From an uncultured Lachnospiraceae bacterium (GTDB taxonomy: Bacteria; Bacillota; Clostridia; Lachnospirales; Lachnospiraceae), in the NCBI GenBank assembly GCA_900544445.1, contig UQVK01000076.1, positions 1 to 19,403 on the forward strand: DNA of 19,403 bases, read 5' to 3'. Position 1 is the first letter of the stretch; each line of letters begins with the position of its first letter. This document shows positions 6,901-13,643 of this stretch, in pieces. The position numbers and the translations under genes are program-made. The notes beneath the pieces were generated by a model. It searched no databases and was not told where the DNA came from. It saw nothing but the letters and a program-made list of their open reading frames with translations.

Positions 6901-8153
6901 AAAGAATGGAAAGAGCGATGAGAGACGGAAAGAAAAGGCCGGAGCTTCTGATTCCGGCGGGCAGCCTGGAGGTGCTGAAAACGGCGGTGACCTTCGGGGC
7001 GGATGCGGTATATATCGGCGGAGAAGCGTTCGGACTTCGGGCGAAGGCGAAGAATTTTTCCGCAGAGGACATGGCGGAGGGAATCCGCTTCGCGCACGAG
7101 CGGGGCGTGAAGGTATATGTGACCGCCAATATTTTTGCGCACAACCGGGATCTGGAAGGAGCGAAGGTTTATTTTGAAGAGCTGAAGGCAATCGGGCCGG
7201 ATGCGCTGATCATTTCAGATCCGGGCATGTTTACCCTGGCAAAACAGGTATGGCCGGAAGCGGAGATTCATATTTCCACCCAGGCCAACAATACCAATTA
7301 CATGACCTACCGTTTCTGGTGGGAACTGGGAGCGAAGCGGGTGGTGTCCGCCAGGGAGCTGACGCTCGCGGAGCTTGCGGAAATCCGGGCCAACATTCCG
7401 GACGAGATGGAGATCGAAAGCTTTGTGCACGGCGCCATGTGCATCTCCTATTCCGGACGCTGCCTTCTGAGCAATTATTTTACCGGGCGGGATGCCAACC
7501 AGGGCGCGTGTACCCATCCCTGCCGCTGGAAATATGCGGTGATGGAGGAGAGCAGGCCGGGAGAATATTTTCCGGTCTATGAAAATGAGCGGGGAACCTA
7601 TATTTTTAATTCCGGCGATCTCTGCATGATCGGGTACATTCCGGAACTGGTTGACGCCGGAATCGACAGCTTCAAGGTGGAGGGCCGGATGAAGACGGCG
7701 CTTTATGTGGCGACGGTGGCGAGAACCTACCGGAAGGCGATCGACGATTATTTCGCCGGAGAAGAAAATTATCGCGGAAACATGGACTGGTACCTGCATG
7801 AAATCGGAAAATGCACCTACCGGAAGTTCAATACCGGATTTTTCTTTGGAAGGCCCACGGAAGAATCCCAGATCTATGATAACAGCACCTACATCAGCGA
7901 GGCGGTTTATCTCGGCATTGTGGATGCGGCGGAGGATGGCGGTCTGATTTCCATTGAACAGCGCAATAAGTTCTGTGTCGGAGATGAAATCGAGATCATG
8001 AAGCCGGACGGCCGTGATGTGGCGGCCCGCGTGGAACGCATCCTGGATGAAGACGGACAGGATATGGAGAGCGCGCCCCATGCGAAGCAGAAGCTGCAGG
8101 TGCAGCTGTCCGAGCCGGCGGAAAAGTATGACCTGCTTCGAATGAGAAAATAA
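6897..8153 (+). CDS. trhP: Peptidase U32 family tRNA uridine-34 hydroxylation protein TrhP
   Basis: U32-family protein of 418 residues. Family knowledge: TrhP proteins, with prephenate as donor pathway, make 5-hydroxyuridine at tRNA position 34, the substrate of TrmR next door. Visible hallmarks are LIPAGSLEVLKTAV, GADAVYIGGEAF and ISTQANNTN. The U32 signature ESFVHGAMCISYSGRC leads into GACTHPCRWKY. Cys-182, 189, 205 and 209 form the conserved four-cysteine set expected to hold an iron-sulfur cluster. SFKVEGRMKTALYVATVART is the second family block. B. subtilis has two such genes (yrrN, yrrO) after yrrM. Only one is present here, closer in length to YrrO. Starts at 6906 and 6918 are possible, but 6897 gives the 4-base overlap typical of coupling. 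No proteolytic role is implied. Confidence 0.87.
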   Translation: MKRMERAMRDGKKRPELLIPAGSLEVLKTAVTFGADAVYIGGEAFGLRAKAKNFSAEDMAEGIRFAHERGVKVYVTANIFAHNRDLEGAKVYFEELKAIGPDALIISDPGMFTLAKQVWPEAEIHISTQANNTNYMTYRFWWELGAKRVVSARELTLAELAEIRANIPDEMEIESFVHGAMCISYSGRCLLSNYFTGRDANQGACTHPCRWKYAVMEESRPGEYFPVYENERGTYIFNSGDLCMIGYIPELVDAGIDSFKVEGRMKTALYVATVARTYRKAIDDYFAGEENYRGNMDWYLHEIGKCTYRKFNTGFFFGRPTEESQIYDNSTYISEAVYLGIVDAAEDGGLISIEQRNKFCVGDEIEIMKPDGRDVAARVERILDEDGQDMESAPHAKQKLQVQLSEPAEKYDLLRMRK

Positions 8154-8196
8154 AGCGGGAAAGATTCGGTATAATTTGTGAAACCTGGCAGTTGCC

Positions 8197-8244
8197 GCGG
8201 CGGGGCGGATATGATAAGATGTAGCAGAAAAACCGGACCGCCGC
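8197..8244. other. Hairpin after trhP
   Basis: GCGGCGG (8197-8203) pairs with CCGCCGC (8238-8244) across a 34-nt loop. It lies 44 bases past the trhP stop codon. No T-run follows, so termination of the upstream operon here is uncertain. Confidence 0.4.
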
Positions 8245-8270
8245 CTTCTGATAAATTGACTTGATAAAAG

Positions 8271-8373
8271 CAGAAATCCGCACATGTTTTTGTGGAAGTG
8301 ACTAAATTTTATTTTTCCACTTGCTTTTTTGCCTGAATTGGAGTATGGTAAATAAAGTGAAAGCGGATTTCTG
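8271..8373. repeat. 11-bp perfect inverted repeat flanking the probable glnN promoter
   Basis: CAGAAATCCGC (8271-8281) and GCGGATTTCTG (8363-8373) are exact reverse complements separated by 81 bases. Between them lies a smaller inverted repeat, GTGGAA (8292-8297) with TTCCAC (8315-8320). The arms could be paired operator sites either side of the promoter. If transcription starts further upstream, they could instead be the base of a long leader stem. Confidence 0.6.
8321..8349 (+). promoter_or_regulatory. Possible glnN promoter
   Basis: TTGCTT (8321-8326) and TATGGT (8344-8349) have a 17-base spacer. Match to consensus is only moderate (3 and 4 of 6). Transcription would start near 8356 and give a leader of about 140 nt containing the terminator below. 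TTGACT at 8256-8261 lacks a usable -10 partner. Confidence 0.4.
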
Positions 8374-8386
8374 AATAAGGTATCAT

Positions 8387-8427
8387 GAACAAGGGTGTTC
8401 CAAAAGGTTTTTTGGAGCATTTTTTTT
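8387..8427 (+). terminator. Terminator in the glnN leader with competing hairpin
   Basis: TGTTCCAAAA (8396-8405) pairs with TTTTGGAGCA (8410-8419), a 10-bp stem with one G-U pair, then a run of eight T (8420-8427). This is a strong intrinsic terminator about 70 bases before the glnN start. GAAC (8387-8390) can instead pair with GTTC (8397-8400) around a six-base loop AAGGGT, which uses up the left arm of the terminator. The two structures exclude each other, as in attenuators. It could also simply end the upstream transcript. Confidence 0.65.
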
Positions 8428-8498
8428 GTTTTAAGAAATGCGCGGTCATGTGATGAAAGCGGAAACAGCCGTCCCCAGGCGGCGGAATGGAGGAGTTT

Positions 8499-10610
8499 AT
8501 GAGCGAGCTTTTGAATGTCGAAGAACTTTTCGGCGAAAACGTGTTCAATCTTGGCACAATGAGAGAGCGGCTGCCGAAAAATGTTTTCAAAGAAGTCAAG
8601 AAGGTCATGGATCAGGGCGGAGAGCTGTCCCTGGCTACCGCCGATATCGTTGCAAAGGCGATGAAGGACTGGGCGGTGGAGCATGGCGCCACCCATTATA
8701 CCCACTGGTTCCAGCCGCTGACCGGTATCACGGCGGAGAAGCATGATTCTTTTGTCAGCCATCCGGATGAAAACGGAAAGATGCTGATGGAGTTTTCCGG
8801 AAAAGAGCTGATCAAGGGTGAGCCTGACGCATCCAGCTTTCCTTCAGGCGGTCTGCGTGCAACCTTCGAGGCGAGAGGCTATACCGCCTGGGATATCACA
8901 TCTCCGGCATTTCTGAAGGAGGATGCGACGGGCGTGATCCTCTGTATCCCTACGGCATTCTGCTCCTATACGGGAGAGGCGCTGGATAAGAAGACGCCGC
9001 TGCTTCGTTCCATGGAGGCGGTGAGCGAGCAGGCGCTCCGTATTGTAAGGCTGTTCGGCAATACGAAGGCGACCAAGGTGACGGCCTCCGTCGGACCGGA
9101 GCAGGAGTATTTCCTGATTGACCGTCAGAAATATCTGAAGAGACCCGACCTGATCTTCGCCGGCCGTACGCTGTTCGGCGCGCCCGCCCCCAAGGGACAG
9201 GAGCTGGAGGATCATTACTTCGGCGTGATCAGAGAGCGCATCGGCGCTTTCATGAAGGATCTGAACATAGAGCTGTGGAAGCTGGGCGTGACCGCAAAGA
9301 CCCAGCACAACGAGGTGGCTCCCGCGCAGCATGAGCTGGCTCCCATCTATGAGACGGCGAACATCGCTGTGGATCATAACCAGATCGTAATGGAGACCAT
9401 GAAAAAGGTGGCGGAGCGCCATGGACTGAGATGCCTGCTGAATGAAAAGCCCTTTGCCGGCGTGAACGGCTCCGGCAAGCACAACAACTGGTCCATCACC
9501 ACGGACGACGGCATGAACCTGCTGGATCCCGGCGAAACGCCCAACGAGAACATCCAGTTCCTGCTGGTGCTTGCCTGCATTCTGAAGGCGGTTGACACTC
9601 ATGCGGATCTTCTGCGTCAGAGCGCGGCGGATGTGGGAAATGACCACAGACTGGGAGCCAACGAGGCGCCTCCTGCCATTATTTCCGTATTCCTTGGCGA
9701 CCAGCTCGAGGATGTGGTAAAACAGCTGATCGAGACGGGAGAGGCCCGTTCCTGCCTGCTTGGCGGAAAGCTGATGACGGGCGTTTCCACCCTGCCTGAT
9801 CTGCCGAAGGATGCCACGGACCGTAACAGAACCTCACCTTTTGCATTCACCGGAAACAAGTTTGAGTTCCGTATGGTCGGTTCCGCCGATTCCATCGCAA
9901 GCCCCAATACGGTGTTGAACGCCATCGTGGCGGAGGCCTTTTGCGAGGCGGCCGATATTCTGGAAAAGGCGGAAGATTTTGAAATGGCTGTTCATGATCT
10001 GATCAAGGAGTACATGACCGACCATCACCGTATCATTTTCAACGGAAACGGCTATTCTGACGAATGGGTGCAGGAGGCGGAGCGCAGAGGACTGCCCAAT
10101 ATCCGCTCCATGGTGGAATCCGCCAGCGCGCTCACCACGGATAAGGCTGTGAAGCTGTTTGAGAAGTTTCACATTTTCACAAAGGCGGAGCTGGAATCCA
10201 GAGAAGAGGTTCAGTATGAGACCTATGCGAAGAGCATCAACATCGAGGCTCTGACCATGATTGACATGGCTTCTAGGCAGATCATTCCCGCCGTTGTGGG
10301 ATATACGCAGAAGCTGGCGAAGACCGTTCTGGATGTGAAGGCGGCCGGCGTGGAGCCTTCCGTGCAGATCGAGCTGCTCGCTCAGGTGAATGAGAAGCTG
10401 ACCGAGATGAAGGGAGCGCTTGCCGATCTGCAGAAGATTGAGGCAGAGGCTTCCGCCATGGAGGACGGAAAGGCGCAGGCATTCTTCTATAAGGATGCGG
10501 TTATGCCCGCTATGGCGGCTCTCAGAAAGCCTGCCGATGAGCTGGAGATGCTCGTTGACAAGGAAGACTGGCCGTTCCCGACTTATGGCGATCTGATGTT
10601 TGAGGTATAA
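8499..10610 (+). CDS. glnN: Glutamine synthetase type III
   Basis: Makes glutamine from glutamate, ammonia and ATP in the cytoplasm. The 703-residue length is that of type III enzymes (types I and II are about 350-470). Type III blocks visible: [12 protein letters not shown] (about 65-76), the metal-binding [10 protein letters not shown] (about 199-208), [16 protein letters not shown], and [11 protein letters not shown] (about 323). [21 protein letters not shown] begins near 372 in two parts, and [15 protein letters not shown] carries substrate-binding arginines. All look intact. I chose ATG 8499 because GGAGG (8489-8493) is 5 bases upstream; the ATG at 8487 would overlap that site. Expression is probably controlled through the leader terminator and the flanking inverted repeat. 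A tRNA-Gln gene follows. No nitrogen regulator gene is adjacent. Confidence 0.96.
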   Translation: MSELLNVEELFGENVFNLGTMRERLPKNVFKEVKKVMDQGGELSLATADIVAKAMKDWAVEHGATHYTHWFQPLTGITAEKHDSFVSHPDENGKMLMEFSGKELIKGEPDASSFPSGGLRATFEARGYTAWDITSPAFLKEDATGVILCIPTAFCSYTGEALDKKTPLLRSMEAVSEQALRIVRLFGNTKATKVTASVGPEQEYFLIDRQKYLKRPDLIFAGRTLFGAPAPKGQELEDHYFGVIRERIGAFMKDLNIELWKLGVTAKTQHNEVAPAQHELAPIYETANIAVDHNQIVMETMKKVAERHGLRCLLNEKPFAGVNGSGKHNNWSITTDDGMNLLDPGETPNENIQFLLVLACILKAVDTHADLLRQSAADVGNDHRLGANEAPPAIISVFLGDQLEDVVKQLIETGEARSCLLGGKLMTGVSTLPDLPKDATDRNRTSPFAFTGNKFEFRMVGSADSIASPNTVLNAIVAEAFCEAADILEKAEDFEMAVHDLIKEYMTDHHRIIFNGNGYSDEWVQEAERRGLPNIRSMVESASALTTDKAVKLFEKFHIFTKAELESREEVQYETYAKSINIEALTMIDMASRQIIPAVVGYTQKLAKTVLDVKAAGVEPSVQIELLAQVNEKLTEMKGALADLQKIEAEASAMEDGKAQAFFYKDAVMPAMAALRKPADELEMLVDKEDWPFPTYGDLMFEV

Positions 10611-10611
10611 G

Positions 10612-10678
10612 ACAGCGCCTGGACTGAAACTGCGCTGTGCAGGGTGTTCCGTGTCCGCGGTCCGATTTATGGGACCGC
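10612..10678. other. Two hairpins after glnN
   Basis: ACAGCGC (10612-10618) pairs with GCGCTGT (10632-10638), beginning two bases after the glnN stop codon. GCGGTCC (10657-10663) then pairs perfectly with GGACCGC (10672-10678) across an 8-base loop. Neither has a T-run; they may protect the 3' end of the glnN message. Confidence 0.5.
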
Positions 10679-10696
10679 AGGCACGGATCAAAGCGC

Positions 10697-10730
10697 CAGA
10701 TGAAAAATCTGAAAAAAATTTTTCTTTTTT
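10697..10730 (+). terminator. Possible AT-rich terminator of glnN
   Basis: CAGAT (10697-10701) pairs with ATCTG (10707-10711), or GAAAAA (10702-10707) with TTTTTC (10719-10724), followed by six T (10725-10730). Stems are short and weak, but the T-run and position before a new promoter suit a terminator. Confidence 0.4.
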
Positions 10731-10741
10731 GAAAAAAGTGC

Positions 10742-10770
10742 TTGCCAAATCTCCTGTTATCGTATATAAT
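10742..10770 (+). promoter_or_regulatory. Sigma-A promoter of tRNA-Gln
   Basis: TTGCCA (10742-10747) and a consensus TATAAT (10765-10770) are spaced by 17 bases, a strong promoter as expected for a tRNA gene. The leader between it and the tRNA holds a 7-bp stem (GCAGGTG 10779-10785 with CGCCTGC 10792-10798, one G-U pair). Confidence 0.82.
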
Positions 10771-10813
10771 TCATTCTTGCAGGTGACAAAGCGCCTGCGA
10801 CAGATAAATATAC

Positions 10814-10885
10814 AGGGCTATCGCCAAACGGTAAGGCAACGGACTCTGACTCCGTCATTTCAAGGTTCGAATCCTTGTAGCCCTG
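10814..10885 (+). tRNA. tRNA-Gln (anticodon CUG)
   Basis: Complete 72-nt cloverleaf. The acceptor arms AGGGCTA (10814-10820) and TAGCCCT (10878-10884) pair fully, with G at 10885 as discriminator. The D arm contains CGCCAAACGGTAAGGC. The anticodon stem ACGGA/TCCGT holds the loop CTCTGAC, giving anticodon CTG at 10846-10848 (reads CAG). The T arm is CAAGG-TTCGAAT-CCTTG. The 3' CCA is not encoded directly after the discriminator (the next bases are CTCCA), so it must be added by CCA-adding enzyme. The unit has its own strong promoter and terminator and lies directly behind glutamine synthetase. Confidence 0.95.
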
Positions 10886-10893
10886 CTCCATGA

Positions 10894-10926
10894 ACCCCGG
10901 CAGAGAGGAACTGCCGGGGTGTTTTT
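10894..10926 (+). terminator. Intrinsic terminator of tRNA-Gln
   Basis: ACCCCGGCAG (10894-10903) pairs perfectly with CTGCCGGGGT (10911-10920) across a 7-base loop. A G and then five T (10922-10926) follow. This is a textbook factor-independent terminator placed 8 bases after the tRNA. Confidence 0.92.
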
Positions 10927-10966
10927 CTGTGAAAATTCCGGAAGCTCTGAGGCATTCCCGATTGAT

Positions 10967-10995
10967 TTGCCATTGCCGGTGTCTGATGATACAAT
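10967..10995 (+). promoter_or_regulatory. Sigma-A promoter of the HAD/two-component operon
   Basis: TTGCCA (10967-10972) and TACAAT (10990-10995) with a 17-base spacer. It lies between the tRNA terminator and the HAD gene and would drive HAD, regulator and kinase genes together after a leader of about 118 nt. Confidence 0.75.
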
Positions 10996-11021
10996 GATTG
11001 CGTAACGCGGGCTGAGCAATC

Positions 11022-11104
11022 CGGCCCGATACAATCGGGCCGCCCCGCTTCGCGGGGATGGTATCGGCAAGCCACGGCCTGATGAGAACATGCCGCCTGC
11101 GGCA
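11022..11104 (+). other. Structured leader of the HAD/two-component operon
   Basis: Three perfect hairpins in a row: CGGCCCGAT (11022-11030) with ATCGGGCCG (11034-11042), CCCCGC (11043-11048) with GCGGGG (11052-11057), and TGCCG (11091-11095) with CGGCA (11100-11104). CCGATAC (11026-11032) can alternatively pair with GTATCGG (11061-11067). That would break the first hairpin and enclose the second. No T-run is present, so this is not a terminator. Confidence 0.55.
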
Positions 11105-11119
11105 GAAACAGAGGGAAAG

Positions 11120-11881
11120 ATGAAATACGAAAATTTGGTTTTTGATCTGTATGGAACCCTGGTTGATATCCACACGGAGACGGATCTGGATATCATGTGG
11201 GAGAAAACGGCGCTCTACTATGGCTTCTATGGGGCGCATTATACCCCGCAGTCCTTCCGGGAGGCATATCTTGCGCTGACTGCGGCGGAGGAAGGCGCCG
11301 CCGGACAGGATTATGAGTGCTTTCCGGAGCTTCAGATCGAGCGGATTTTTGAGAAGCTTTTTGAAGAAAAGGGCGTGAGCGCGGACCGGGAGAGGCTTGC
11401 GTGGAATGCGGCCCAGCTCTTCCGCATTCTTTCCATCGATTATATCCGGCTGTATCCGGGGGTGAAGGAGACGCTGCAGGCGTTTCGGGAAGAAGGCCAC
11501 AGGCTGTGGCTGCTGAGCAACGCCCAGCGGGTGTTCACCGCGTATGAGATGGAGGCGCTGGGGCTTACGGAGTGTTTTGACGGCATCTATATTTCTTCAG
11601 ATCACGGGTACCGCAAGCCGGACCGGCGGTTCTTTGACGCGCTGCTCACAGAGCAGGGCATCCGGCCGGAAGAGGCGCTGATGATCGGAAACGATCTGCA
11701 GACGGACATTGCAGGCGGAAGAAATGCGGGGATGAAAACACTGTATATCCATTCCAACCTGAGCCCGGCGGAAGACGGGAAGGCTGCGGCGGAGAAGGCG
11801 GCGGCCGCGGACTACCGGGCGGAAGGCGCGGACTGGTTTGAGATTGGAAAGCGGATACGAAAGATCTGCCTGCGGGGATGA
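11120..11881 (+). CDS. HAD-superfamily (subfamily IA) hydrolase
   Basis: Phosphatase-type haloacid dehalogenase-fold enzyme, 253 residues. Motif I is FDLYGTLVD with the nucleophile Asp-9. The usual second aspartate is Tyr-11, as in many DxYGT members. Motif II is LLSNAQ, motif III lies in YRKPDRRFF, and motif IV is MIGNDLQTDIAGG with paired acidic residues. An alpha-helical cap lies between motifs I and II (about residues 20-105), giving subfamily IA. The substrate cannot be told from sequence. ATG 11120 is preferred over the upstream ATG at 11090 because GAGGG lies just before it and the family N-terminus MKYENLVFDLYGT begins there. Only 7 bases separate it from the response regulator gene, so the two are co-transcribed. 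Its link to sugar sensing is unclear. Confidence 0.88.
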   Translation: MKYENLVFDLYGTLVDIHTETDLDIMWEKTALYYGFYGAHYTPQSFREAYLALTAAEEGAAGQDYECFPELQIERIFEKLFEEKGVSADRERLAWNAAQLFRILSIDYIRLYPGVKETLQAFREEGHRLWLLSNAQRVFTAYEMEALGLTECFDGIYISSDHGYRKPDRRFFDALLTEQGIRPEEALMIGNDLQTDIAGGRNAGMKTLYIHSNLSPAEDGKAAAEKAAAADYRAEGADWFEIGKRIRKICLRG

Positions 11882-11888
11882 GGGGAGT

Positions 11889-13643
11889 ATGTATCGGATA
11901 TTAATTGTGGACGATGAGAAGATTGAGAGGAACGGAATCCGTCTACTGCTGGGACGGCAGGGGAGGGCGCTGGATATCGCCGAGGCGGTCAACGGCAGGG
12001 AAGCGCTGGAATGGCTGTCGGAGAACCGGGCGGATATTTTGCTTACGGATGTGAAAATGCCGCTGATGAACGGAATTGAGCTTCTGGAGCAGGTCTCCGG
12101 CCTGCATCCGGAGATGAAGAAGCTGATTTTTTCCGGCTATGGGGAGTTTGAATACGCCCAGCAGGCCATGCGCTACGGCGTGGAGGAATACATCCTGAAG
12201 CCCGTGGATCCGGAGGAATTCCGGAAGGCCATGGACAAGCTGTTCGATGCCCTGGACCGGGAACGGGAGGCAGAGGAGCGGAAGGCGGCGGAGGGAAACT
12301 TCTTTCGGAAGTATGTGCTGAACGCGGTCATAAACGGCACGGACATGGAAGGGCTGAAGCTGCGGACCGCAGGATTTTCTCTGGACTTCCTGGATGAGTA
12401 CCGGAGAATGATGCTGCTGGAGACCGGCGGGAACTTTTTCGGAAGCGGGGACGGGGAGTTCCTGGAAGCGCTGGAAAGGGAAGCGCAGGGAGCGAGATTT
12501 GACTGCCTGAACTTGAATCCTCAGGAGTGCGTCCTGTTCTTTCTGGATGAAGCGGCGGACTGGAAGGCAGGATTTTCCCTGGACTTCCTGGATGAGTACC
12601 GGAGAATGATGCTGTTGGAGACCGGCGGGAACTTCTTCGGAAGCGGGGACGGGGAGTTTCTGGAAGCGCTGGAAAGGGAAGCGCAGGGAGCGAGATTTGA
12701 CTGCCTGAACCTGAATCCTCAGGAGTGCGTCCTGTTCTTTCTGGATGAAGCGGCGGATTGGAAGGAGCTGGCGGGCAGGCTGAACGCTGTCCTGACGCAG
12801 CAGTGCGGCCCGGAGCAGAAGAGCTATATTTCGGTTTCCTCCGGCCTGAAGGACAGGTCACAGATCGCGGATCGCTATCAGGAGCTGGAACTTCTGATGG
12901 AAAACCGCTTTTATGATCTGGAGGGCCGGGTTTATATGGCGAAGAATGAGGCGGAAAGCGCGGAGGATGTGCGTCTGGACGACGATACGCTGATGAAGCA
13001 GATCCGACAGGATATCCGCGCGAAGGATATTCTGAGCCTGAAGGAGCACTGTAAGCGTCTGTTTCTCAACTATGGGAAAAATATGGGCTTTTCCCAGATT
13101 TATGTTAAATTCGTCTTTGCGAGCCTCCTGAAGCTTCTGTATGAGGCGATTCCGGAAAAGACGGAGCGGGAGCTTGACGAAGAGATGGACCGGCTATATC
13201 GGGCAGAAGATCTGGACCAGGTGCGCGAAATCACGGAAAAGAACGTCGACCTTCTGGAAGCGAAGTTGAAGAAGGACGCGGGAAGCGTGCACCGGGAGGT
13301 GGAGACGGTAAAGAGATATATTTTCAGCCATTACGGGGAGGAGCTGAGCATCGAGCAGCTTGCGGAGAAGGTTTATCTGGCGCCCAGCTATCTGAGCACC
13401 CTTTTCAAAAAGGAGACGGGGCAGAACCTGAGCAAGTTCATCAAGGCATGCCGGATGGAGAAGGCCAGGGACATGCTGGAAAATACTCATGAGAAAATCG
13501 GCGGGATCAGTGAAAAGGTGGGATATCCCAATGTGTCTTATTTCTGTCAGAGCTTTCGGGAGTATTACGGGGTAAGCCCACAGAAATACCGGGATCAGGG
13601 AGAAGGTGCGGGTGTGTATGAAGCGAATCAGACAAAGGCTTAA
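11889..13643 (+). CDS. YesN-type response regulator with AraC DNA-binding domain and duplicated linker
   Basis: Response regulator of 584 residues. Receiver domain, about 1-120: Asp-8/Asp-9 (VDDE), phospho-acceptor Asp-54 (LLTDVKMP), Lys-104 (YILKPVD). The C-terminal AraC-type double helix-turn-helix, about 475-575, includes SIEQLAEKVYLAPSYLSTLF and VGYPNVSYFCQSFREYYGVS. The long linker between them contains an exact 66-residue tandem duplication, residues 161-226 and 227-292. Without it the protein would be 518 residues, normal for this family. Start ATG follows GAGGGGAG overlapping the HAD stop. The gene overlaps the kinase gene, its likely partner. It probably activates the adjacent sugar importer at the direct repeats near 15391-15419 (inference). 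The earlier in-frame ATG at 11838 lies inside the HAD gene and is unlikely. Confidence 0.93.
   Translation: MYRILIVDDEKIERNGIRLLLGRQGRALDIAEAVNGREALEWLSENRADILLTDVKMPLMNGIELLEQVSGLHPEMKKLIFSGYGEFEYAQQAMRYGVEEYILKPVDPEEFRKAMDKLFDALDREREAEERKAAEGNFFRKYVLNAVINGTDMEGLKLRTAGFSLDFLDEYRRMMLLETGGNFFGSGDGEFLEALEREAQGARFDCLNLNPQECVLFFLDEAADWKAGFSLDFLDEYRRMMLLETGGNFFGSGDGEFLEALEREAQGARFDCLNLNPQECVLFFLDEAADWKELAGRLNAVLTQQCGPEQKSYISVSSGLKDRSQIADRYQELELLMENRFYDLEGRVYMAKNEAESAEDVRLDDDTLMKQIRQDIRAKDILSLKEHCKRLFLNYGKNMGFSQIYVKFVFASLLKLLYEAIPEKTERELDEEMDRLYRAEDLDQVREITEKNVDLLEAKLKKDAGSVHREVETVKRYIFSHYGEELSIEQLAEKVYLAPSYLSTLFKKETGQNLSKFIKACRMEKARDMLENTHEKIGGISEKVGYPNVSYFCQSFREYYGVSPQKYRDQGEGAGVYEANQTKA
12369..12764 (+). 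repeat. 198-bp in-frame tandem duplication within the response regulator
   Basis: Unit 1 is 12369-12566 and unit 2 is 12567-12764, abutting with no spacer. Each encodes 66 residues from AGFSLDFLDE to EAADWK with identical protein sequence. The nucleotide copies differ at six sites: 12380/12578, 12417/12615, 12437/12635, 12461/12659, 12513/12711 and 12560/12758. All six are C/T transitions and all are silent. The reading frame is preserved through both junctions (DWK-AGF and DWK-ELAG). Confidence 0.97.

Noticed and set aside
8358..8372. CcpA cre-like site TGAAAGCGGATTTC in the glnN leader
   Set aside because: The centre resembles cre, but the right half does not fit at its conserved C and flanking positions; the sequence is better explained as part of the 11-bp inverted repeat.
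12328..12861. Minus-strand frame with an internal protein repeat
   Set aside because: Its repeat is only the antisense image of the plus-strand duplication in the response regulator.
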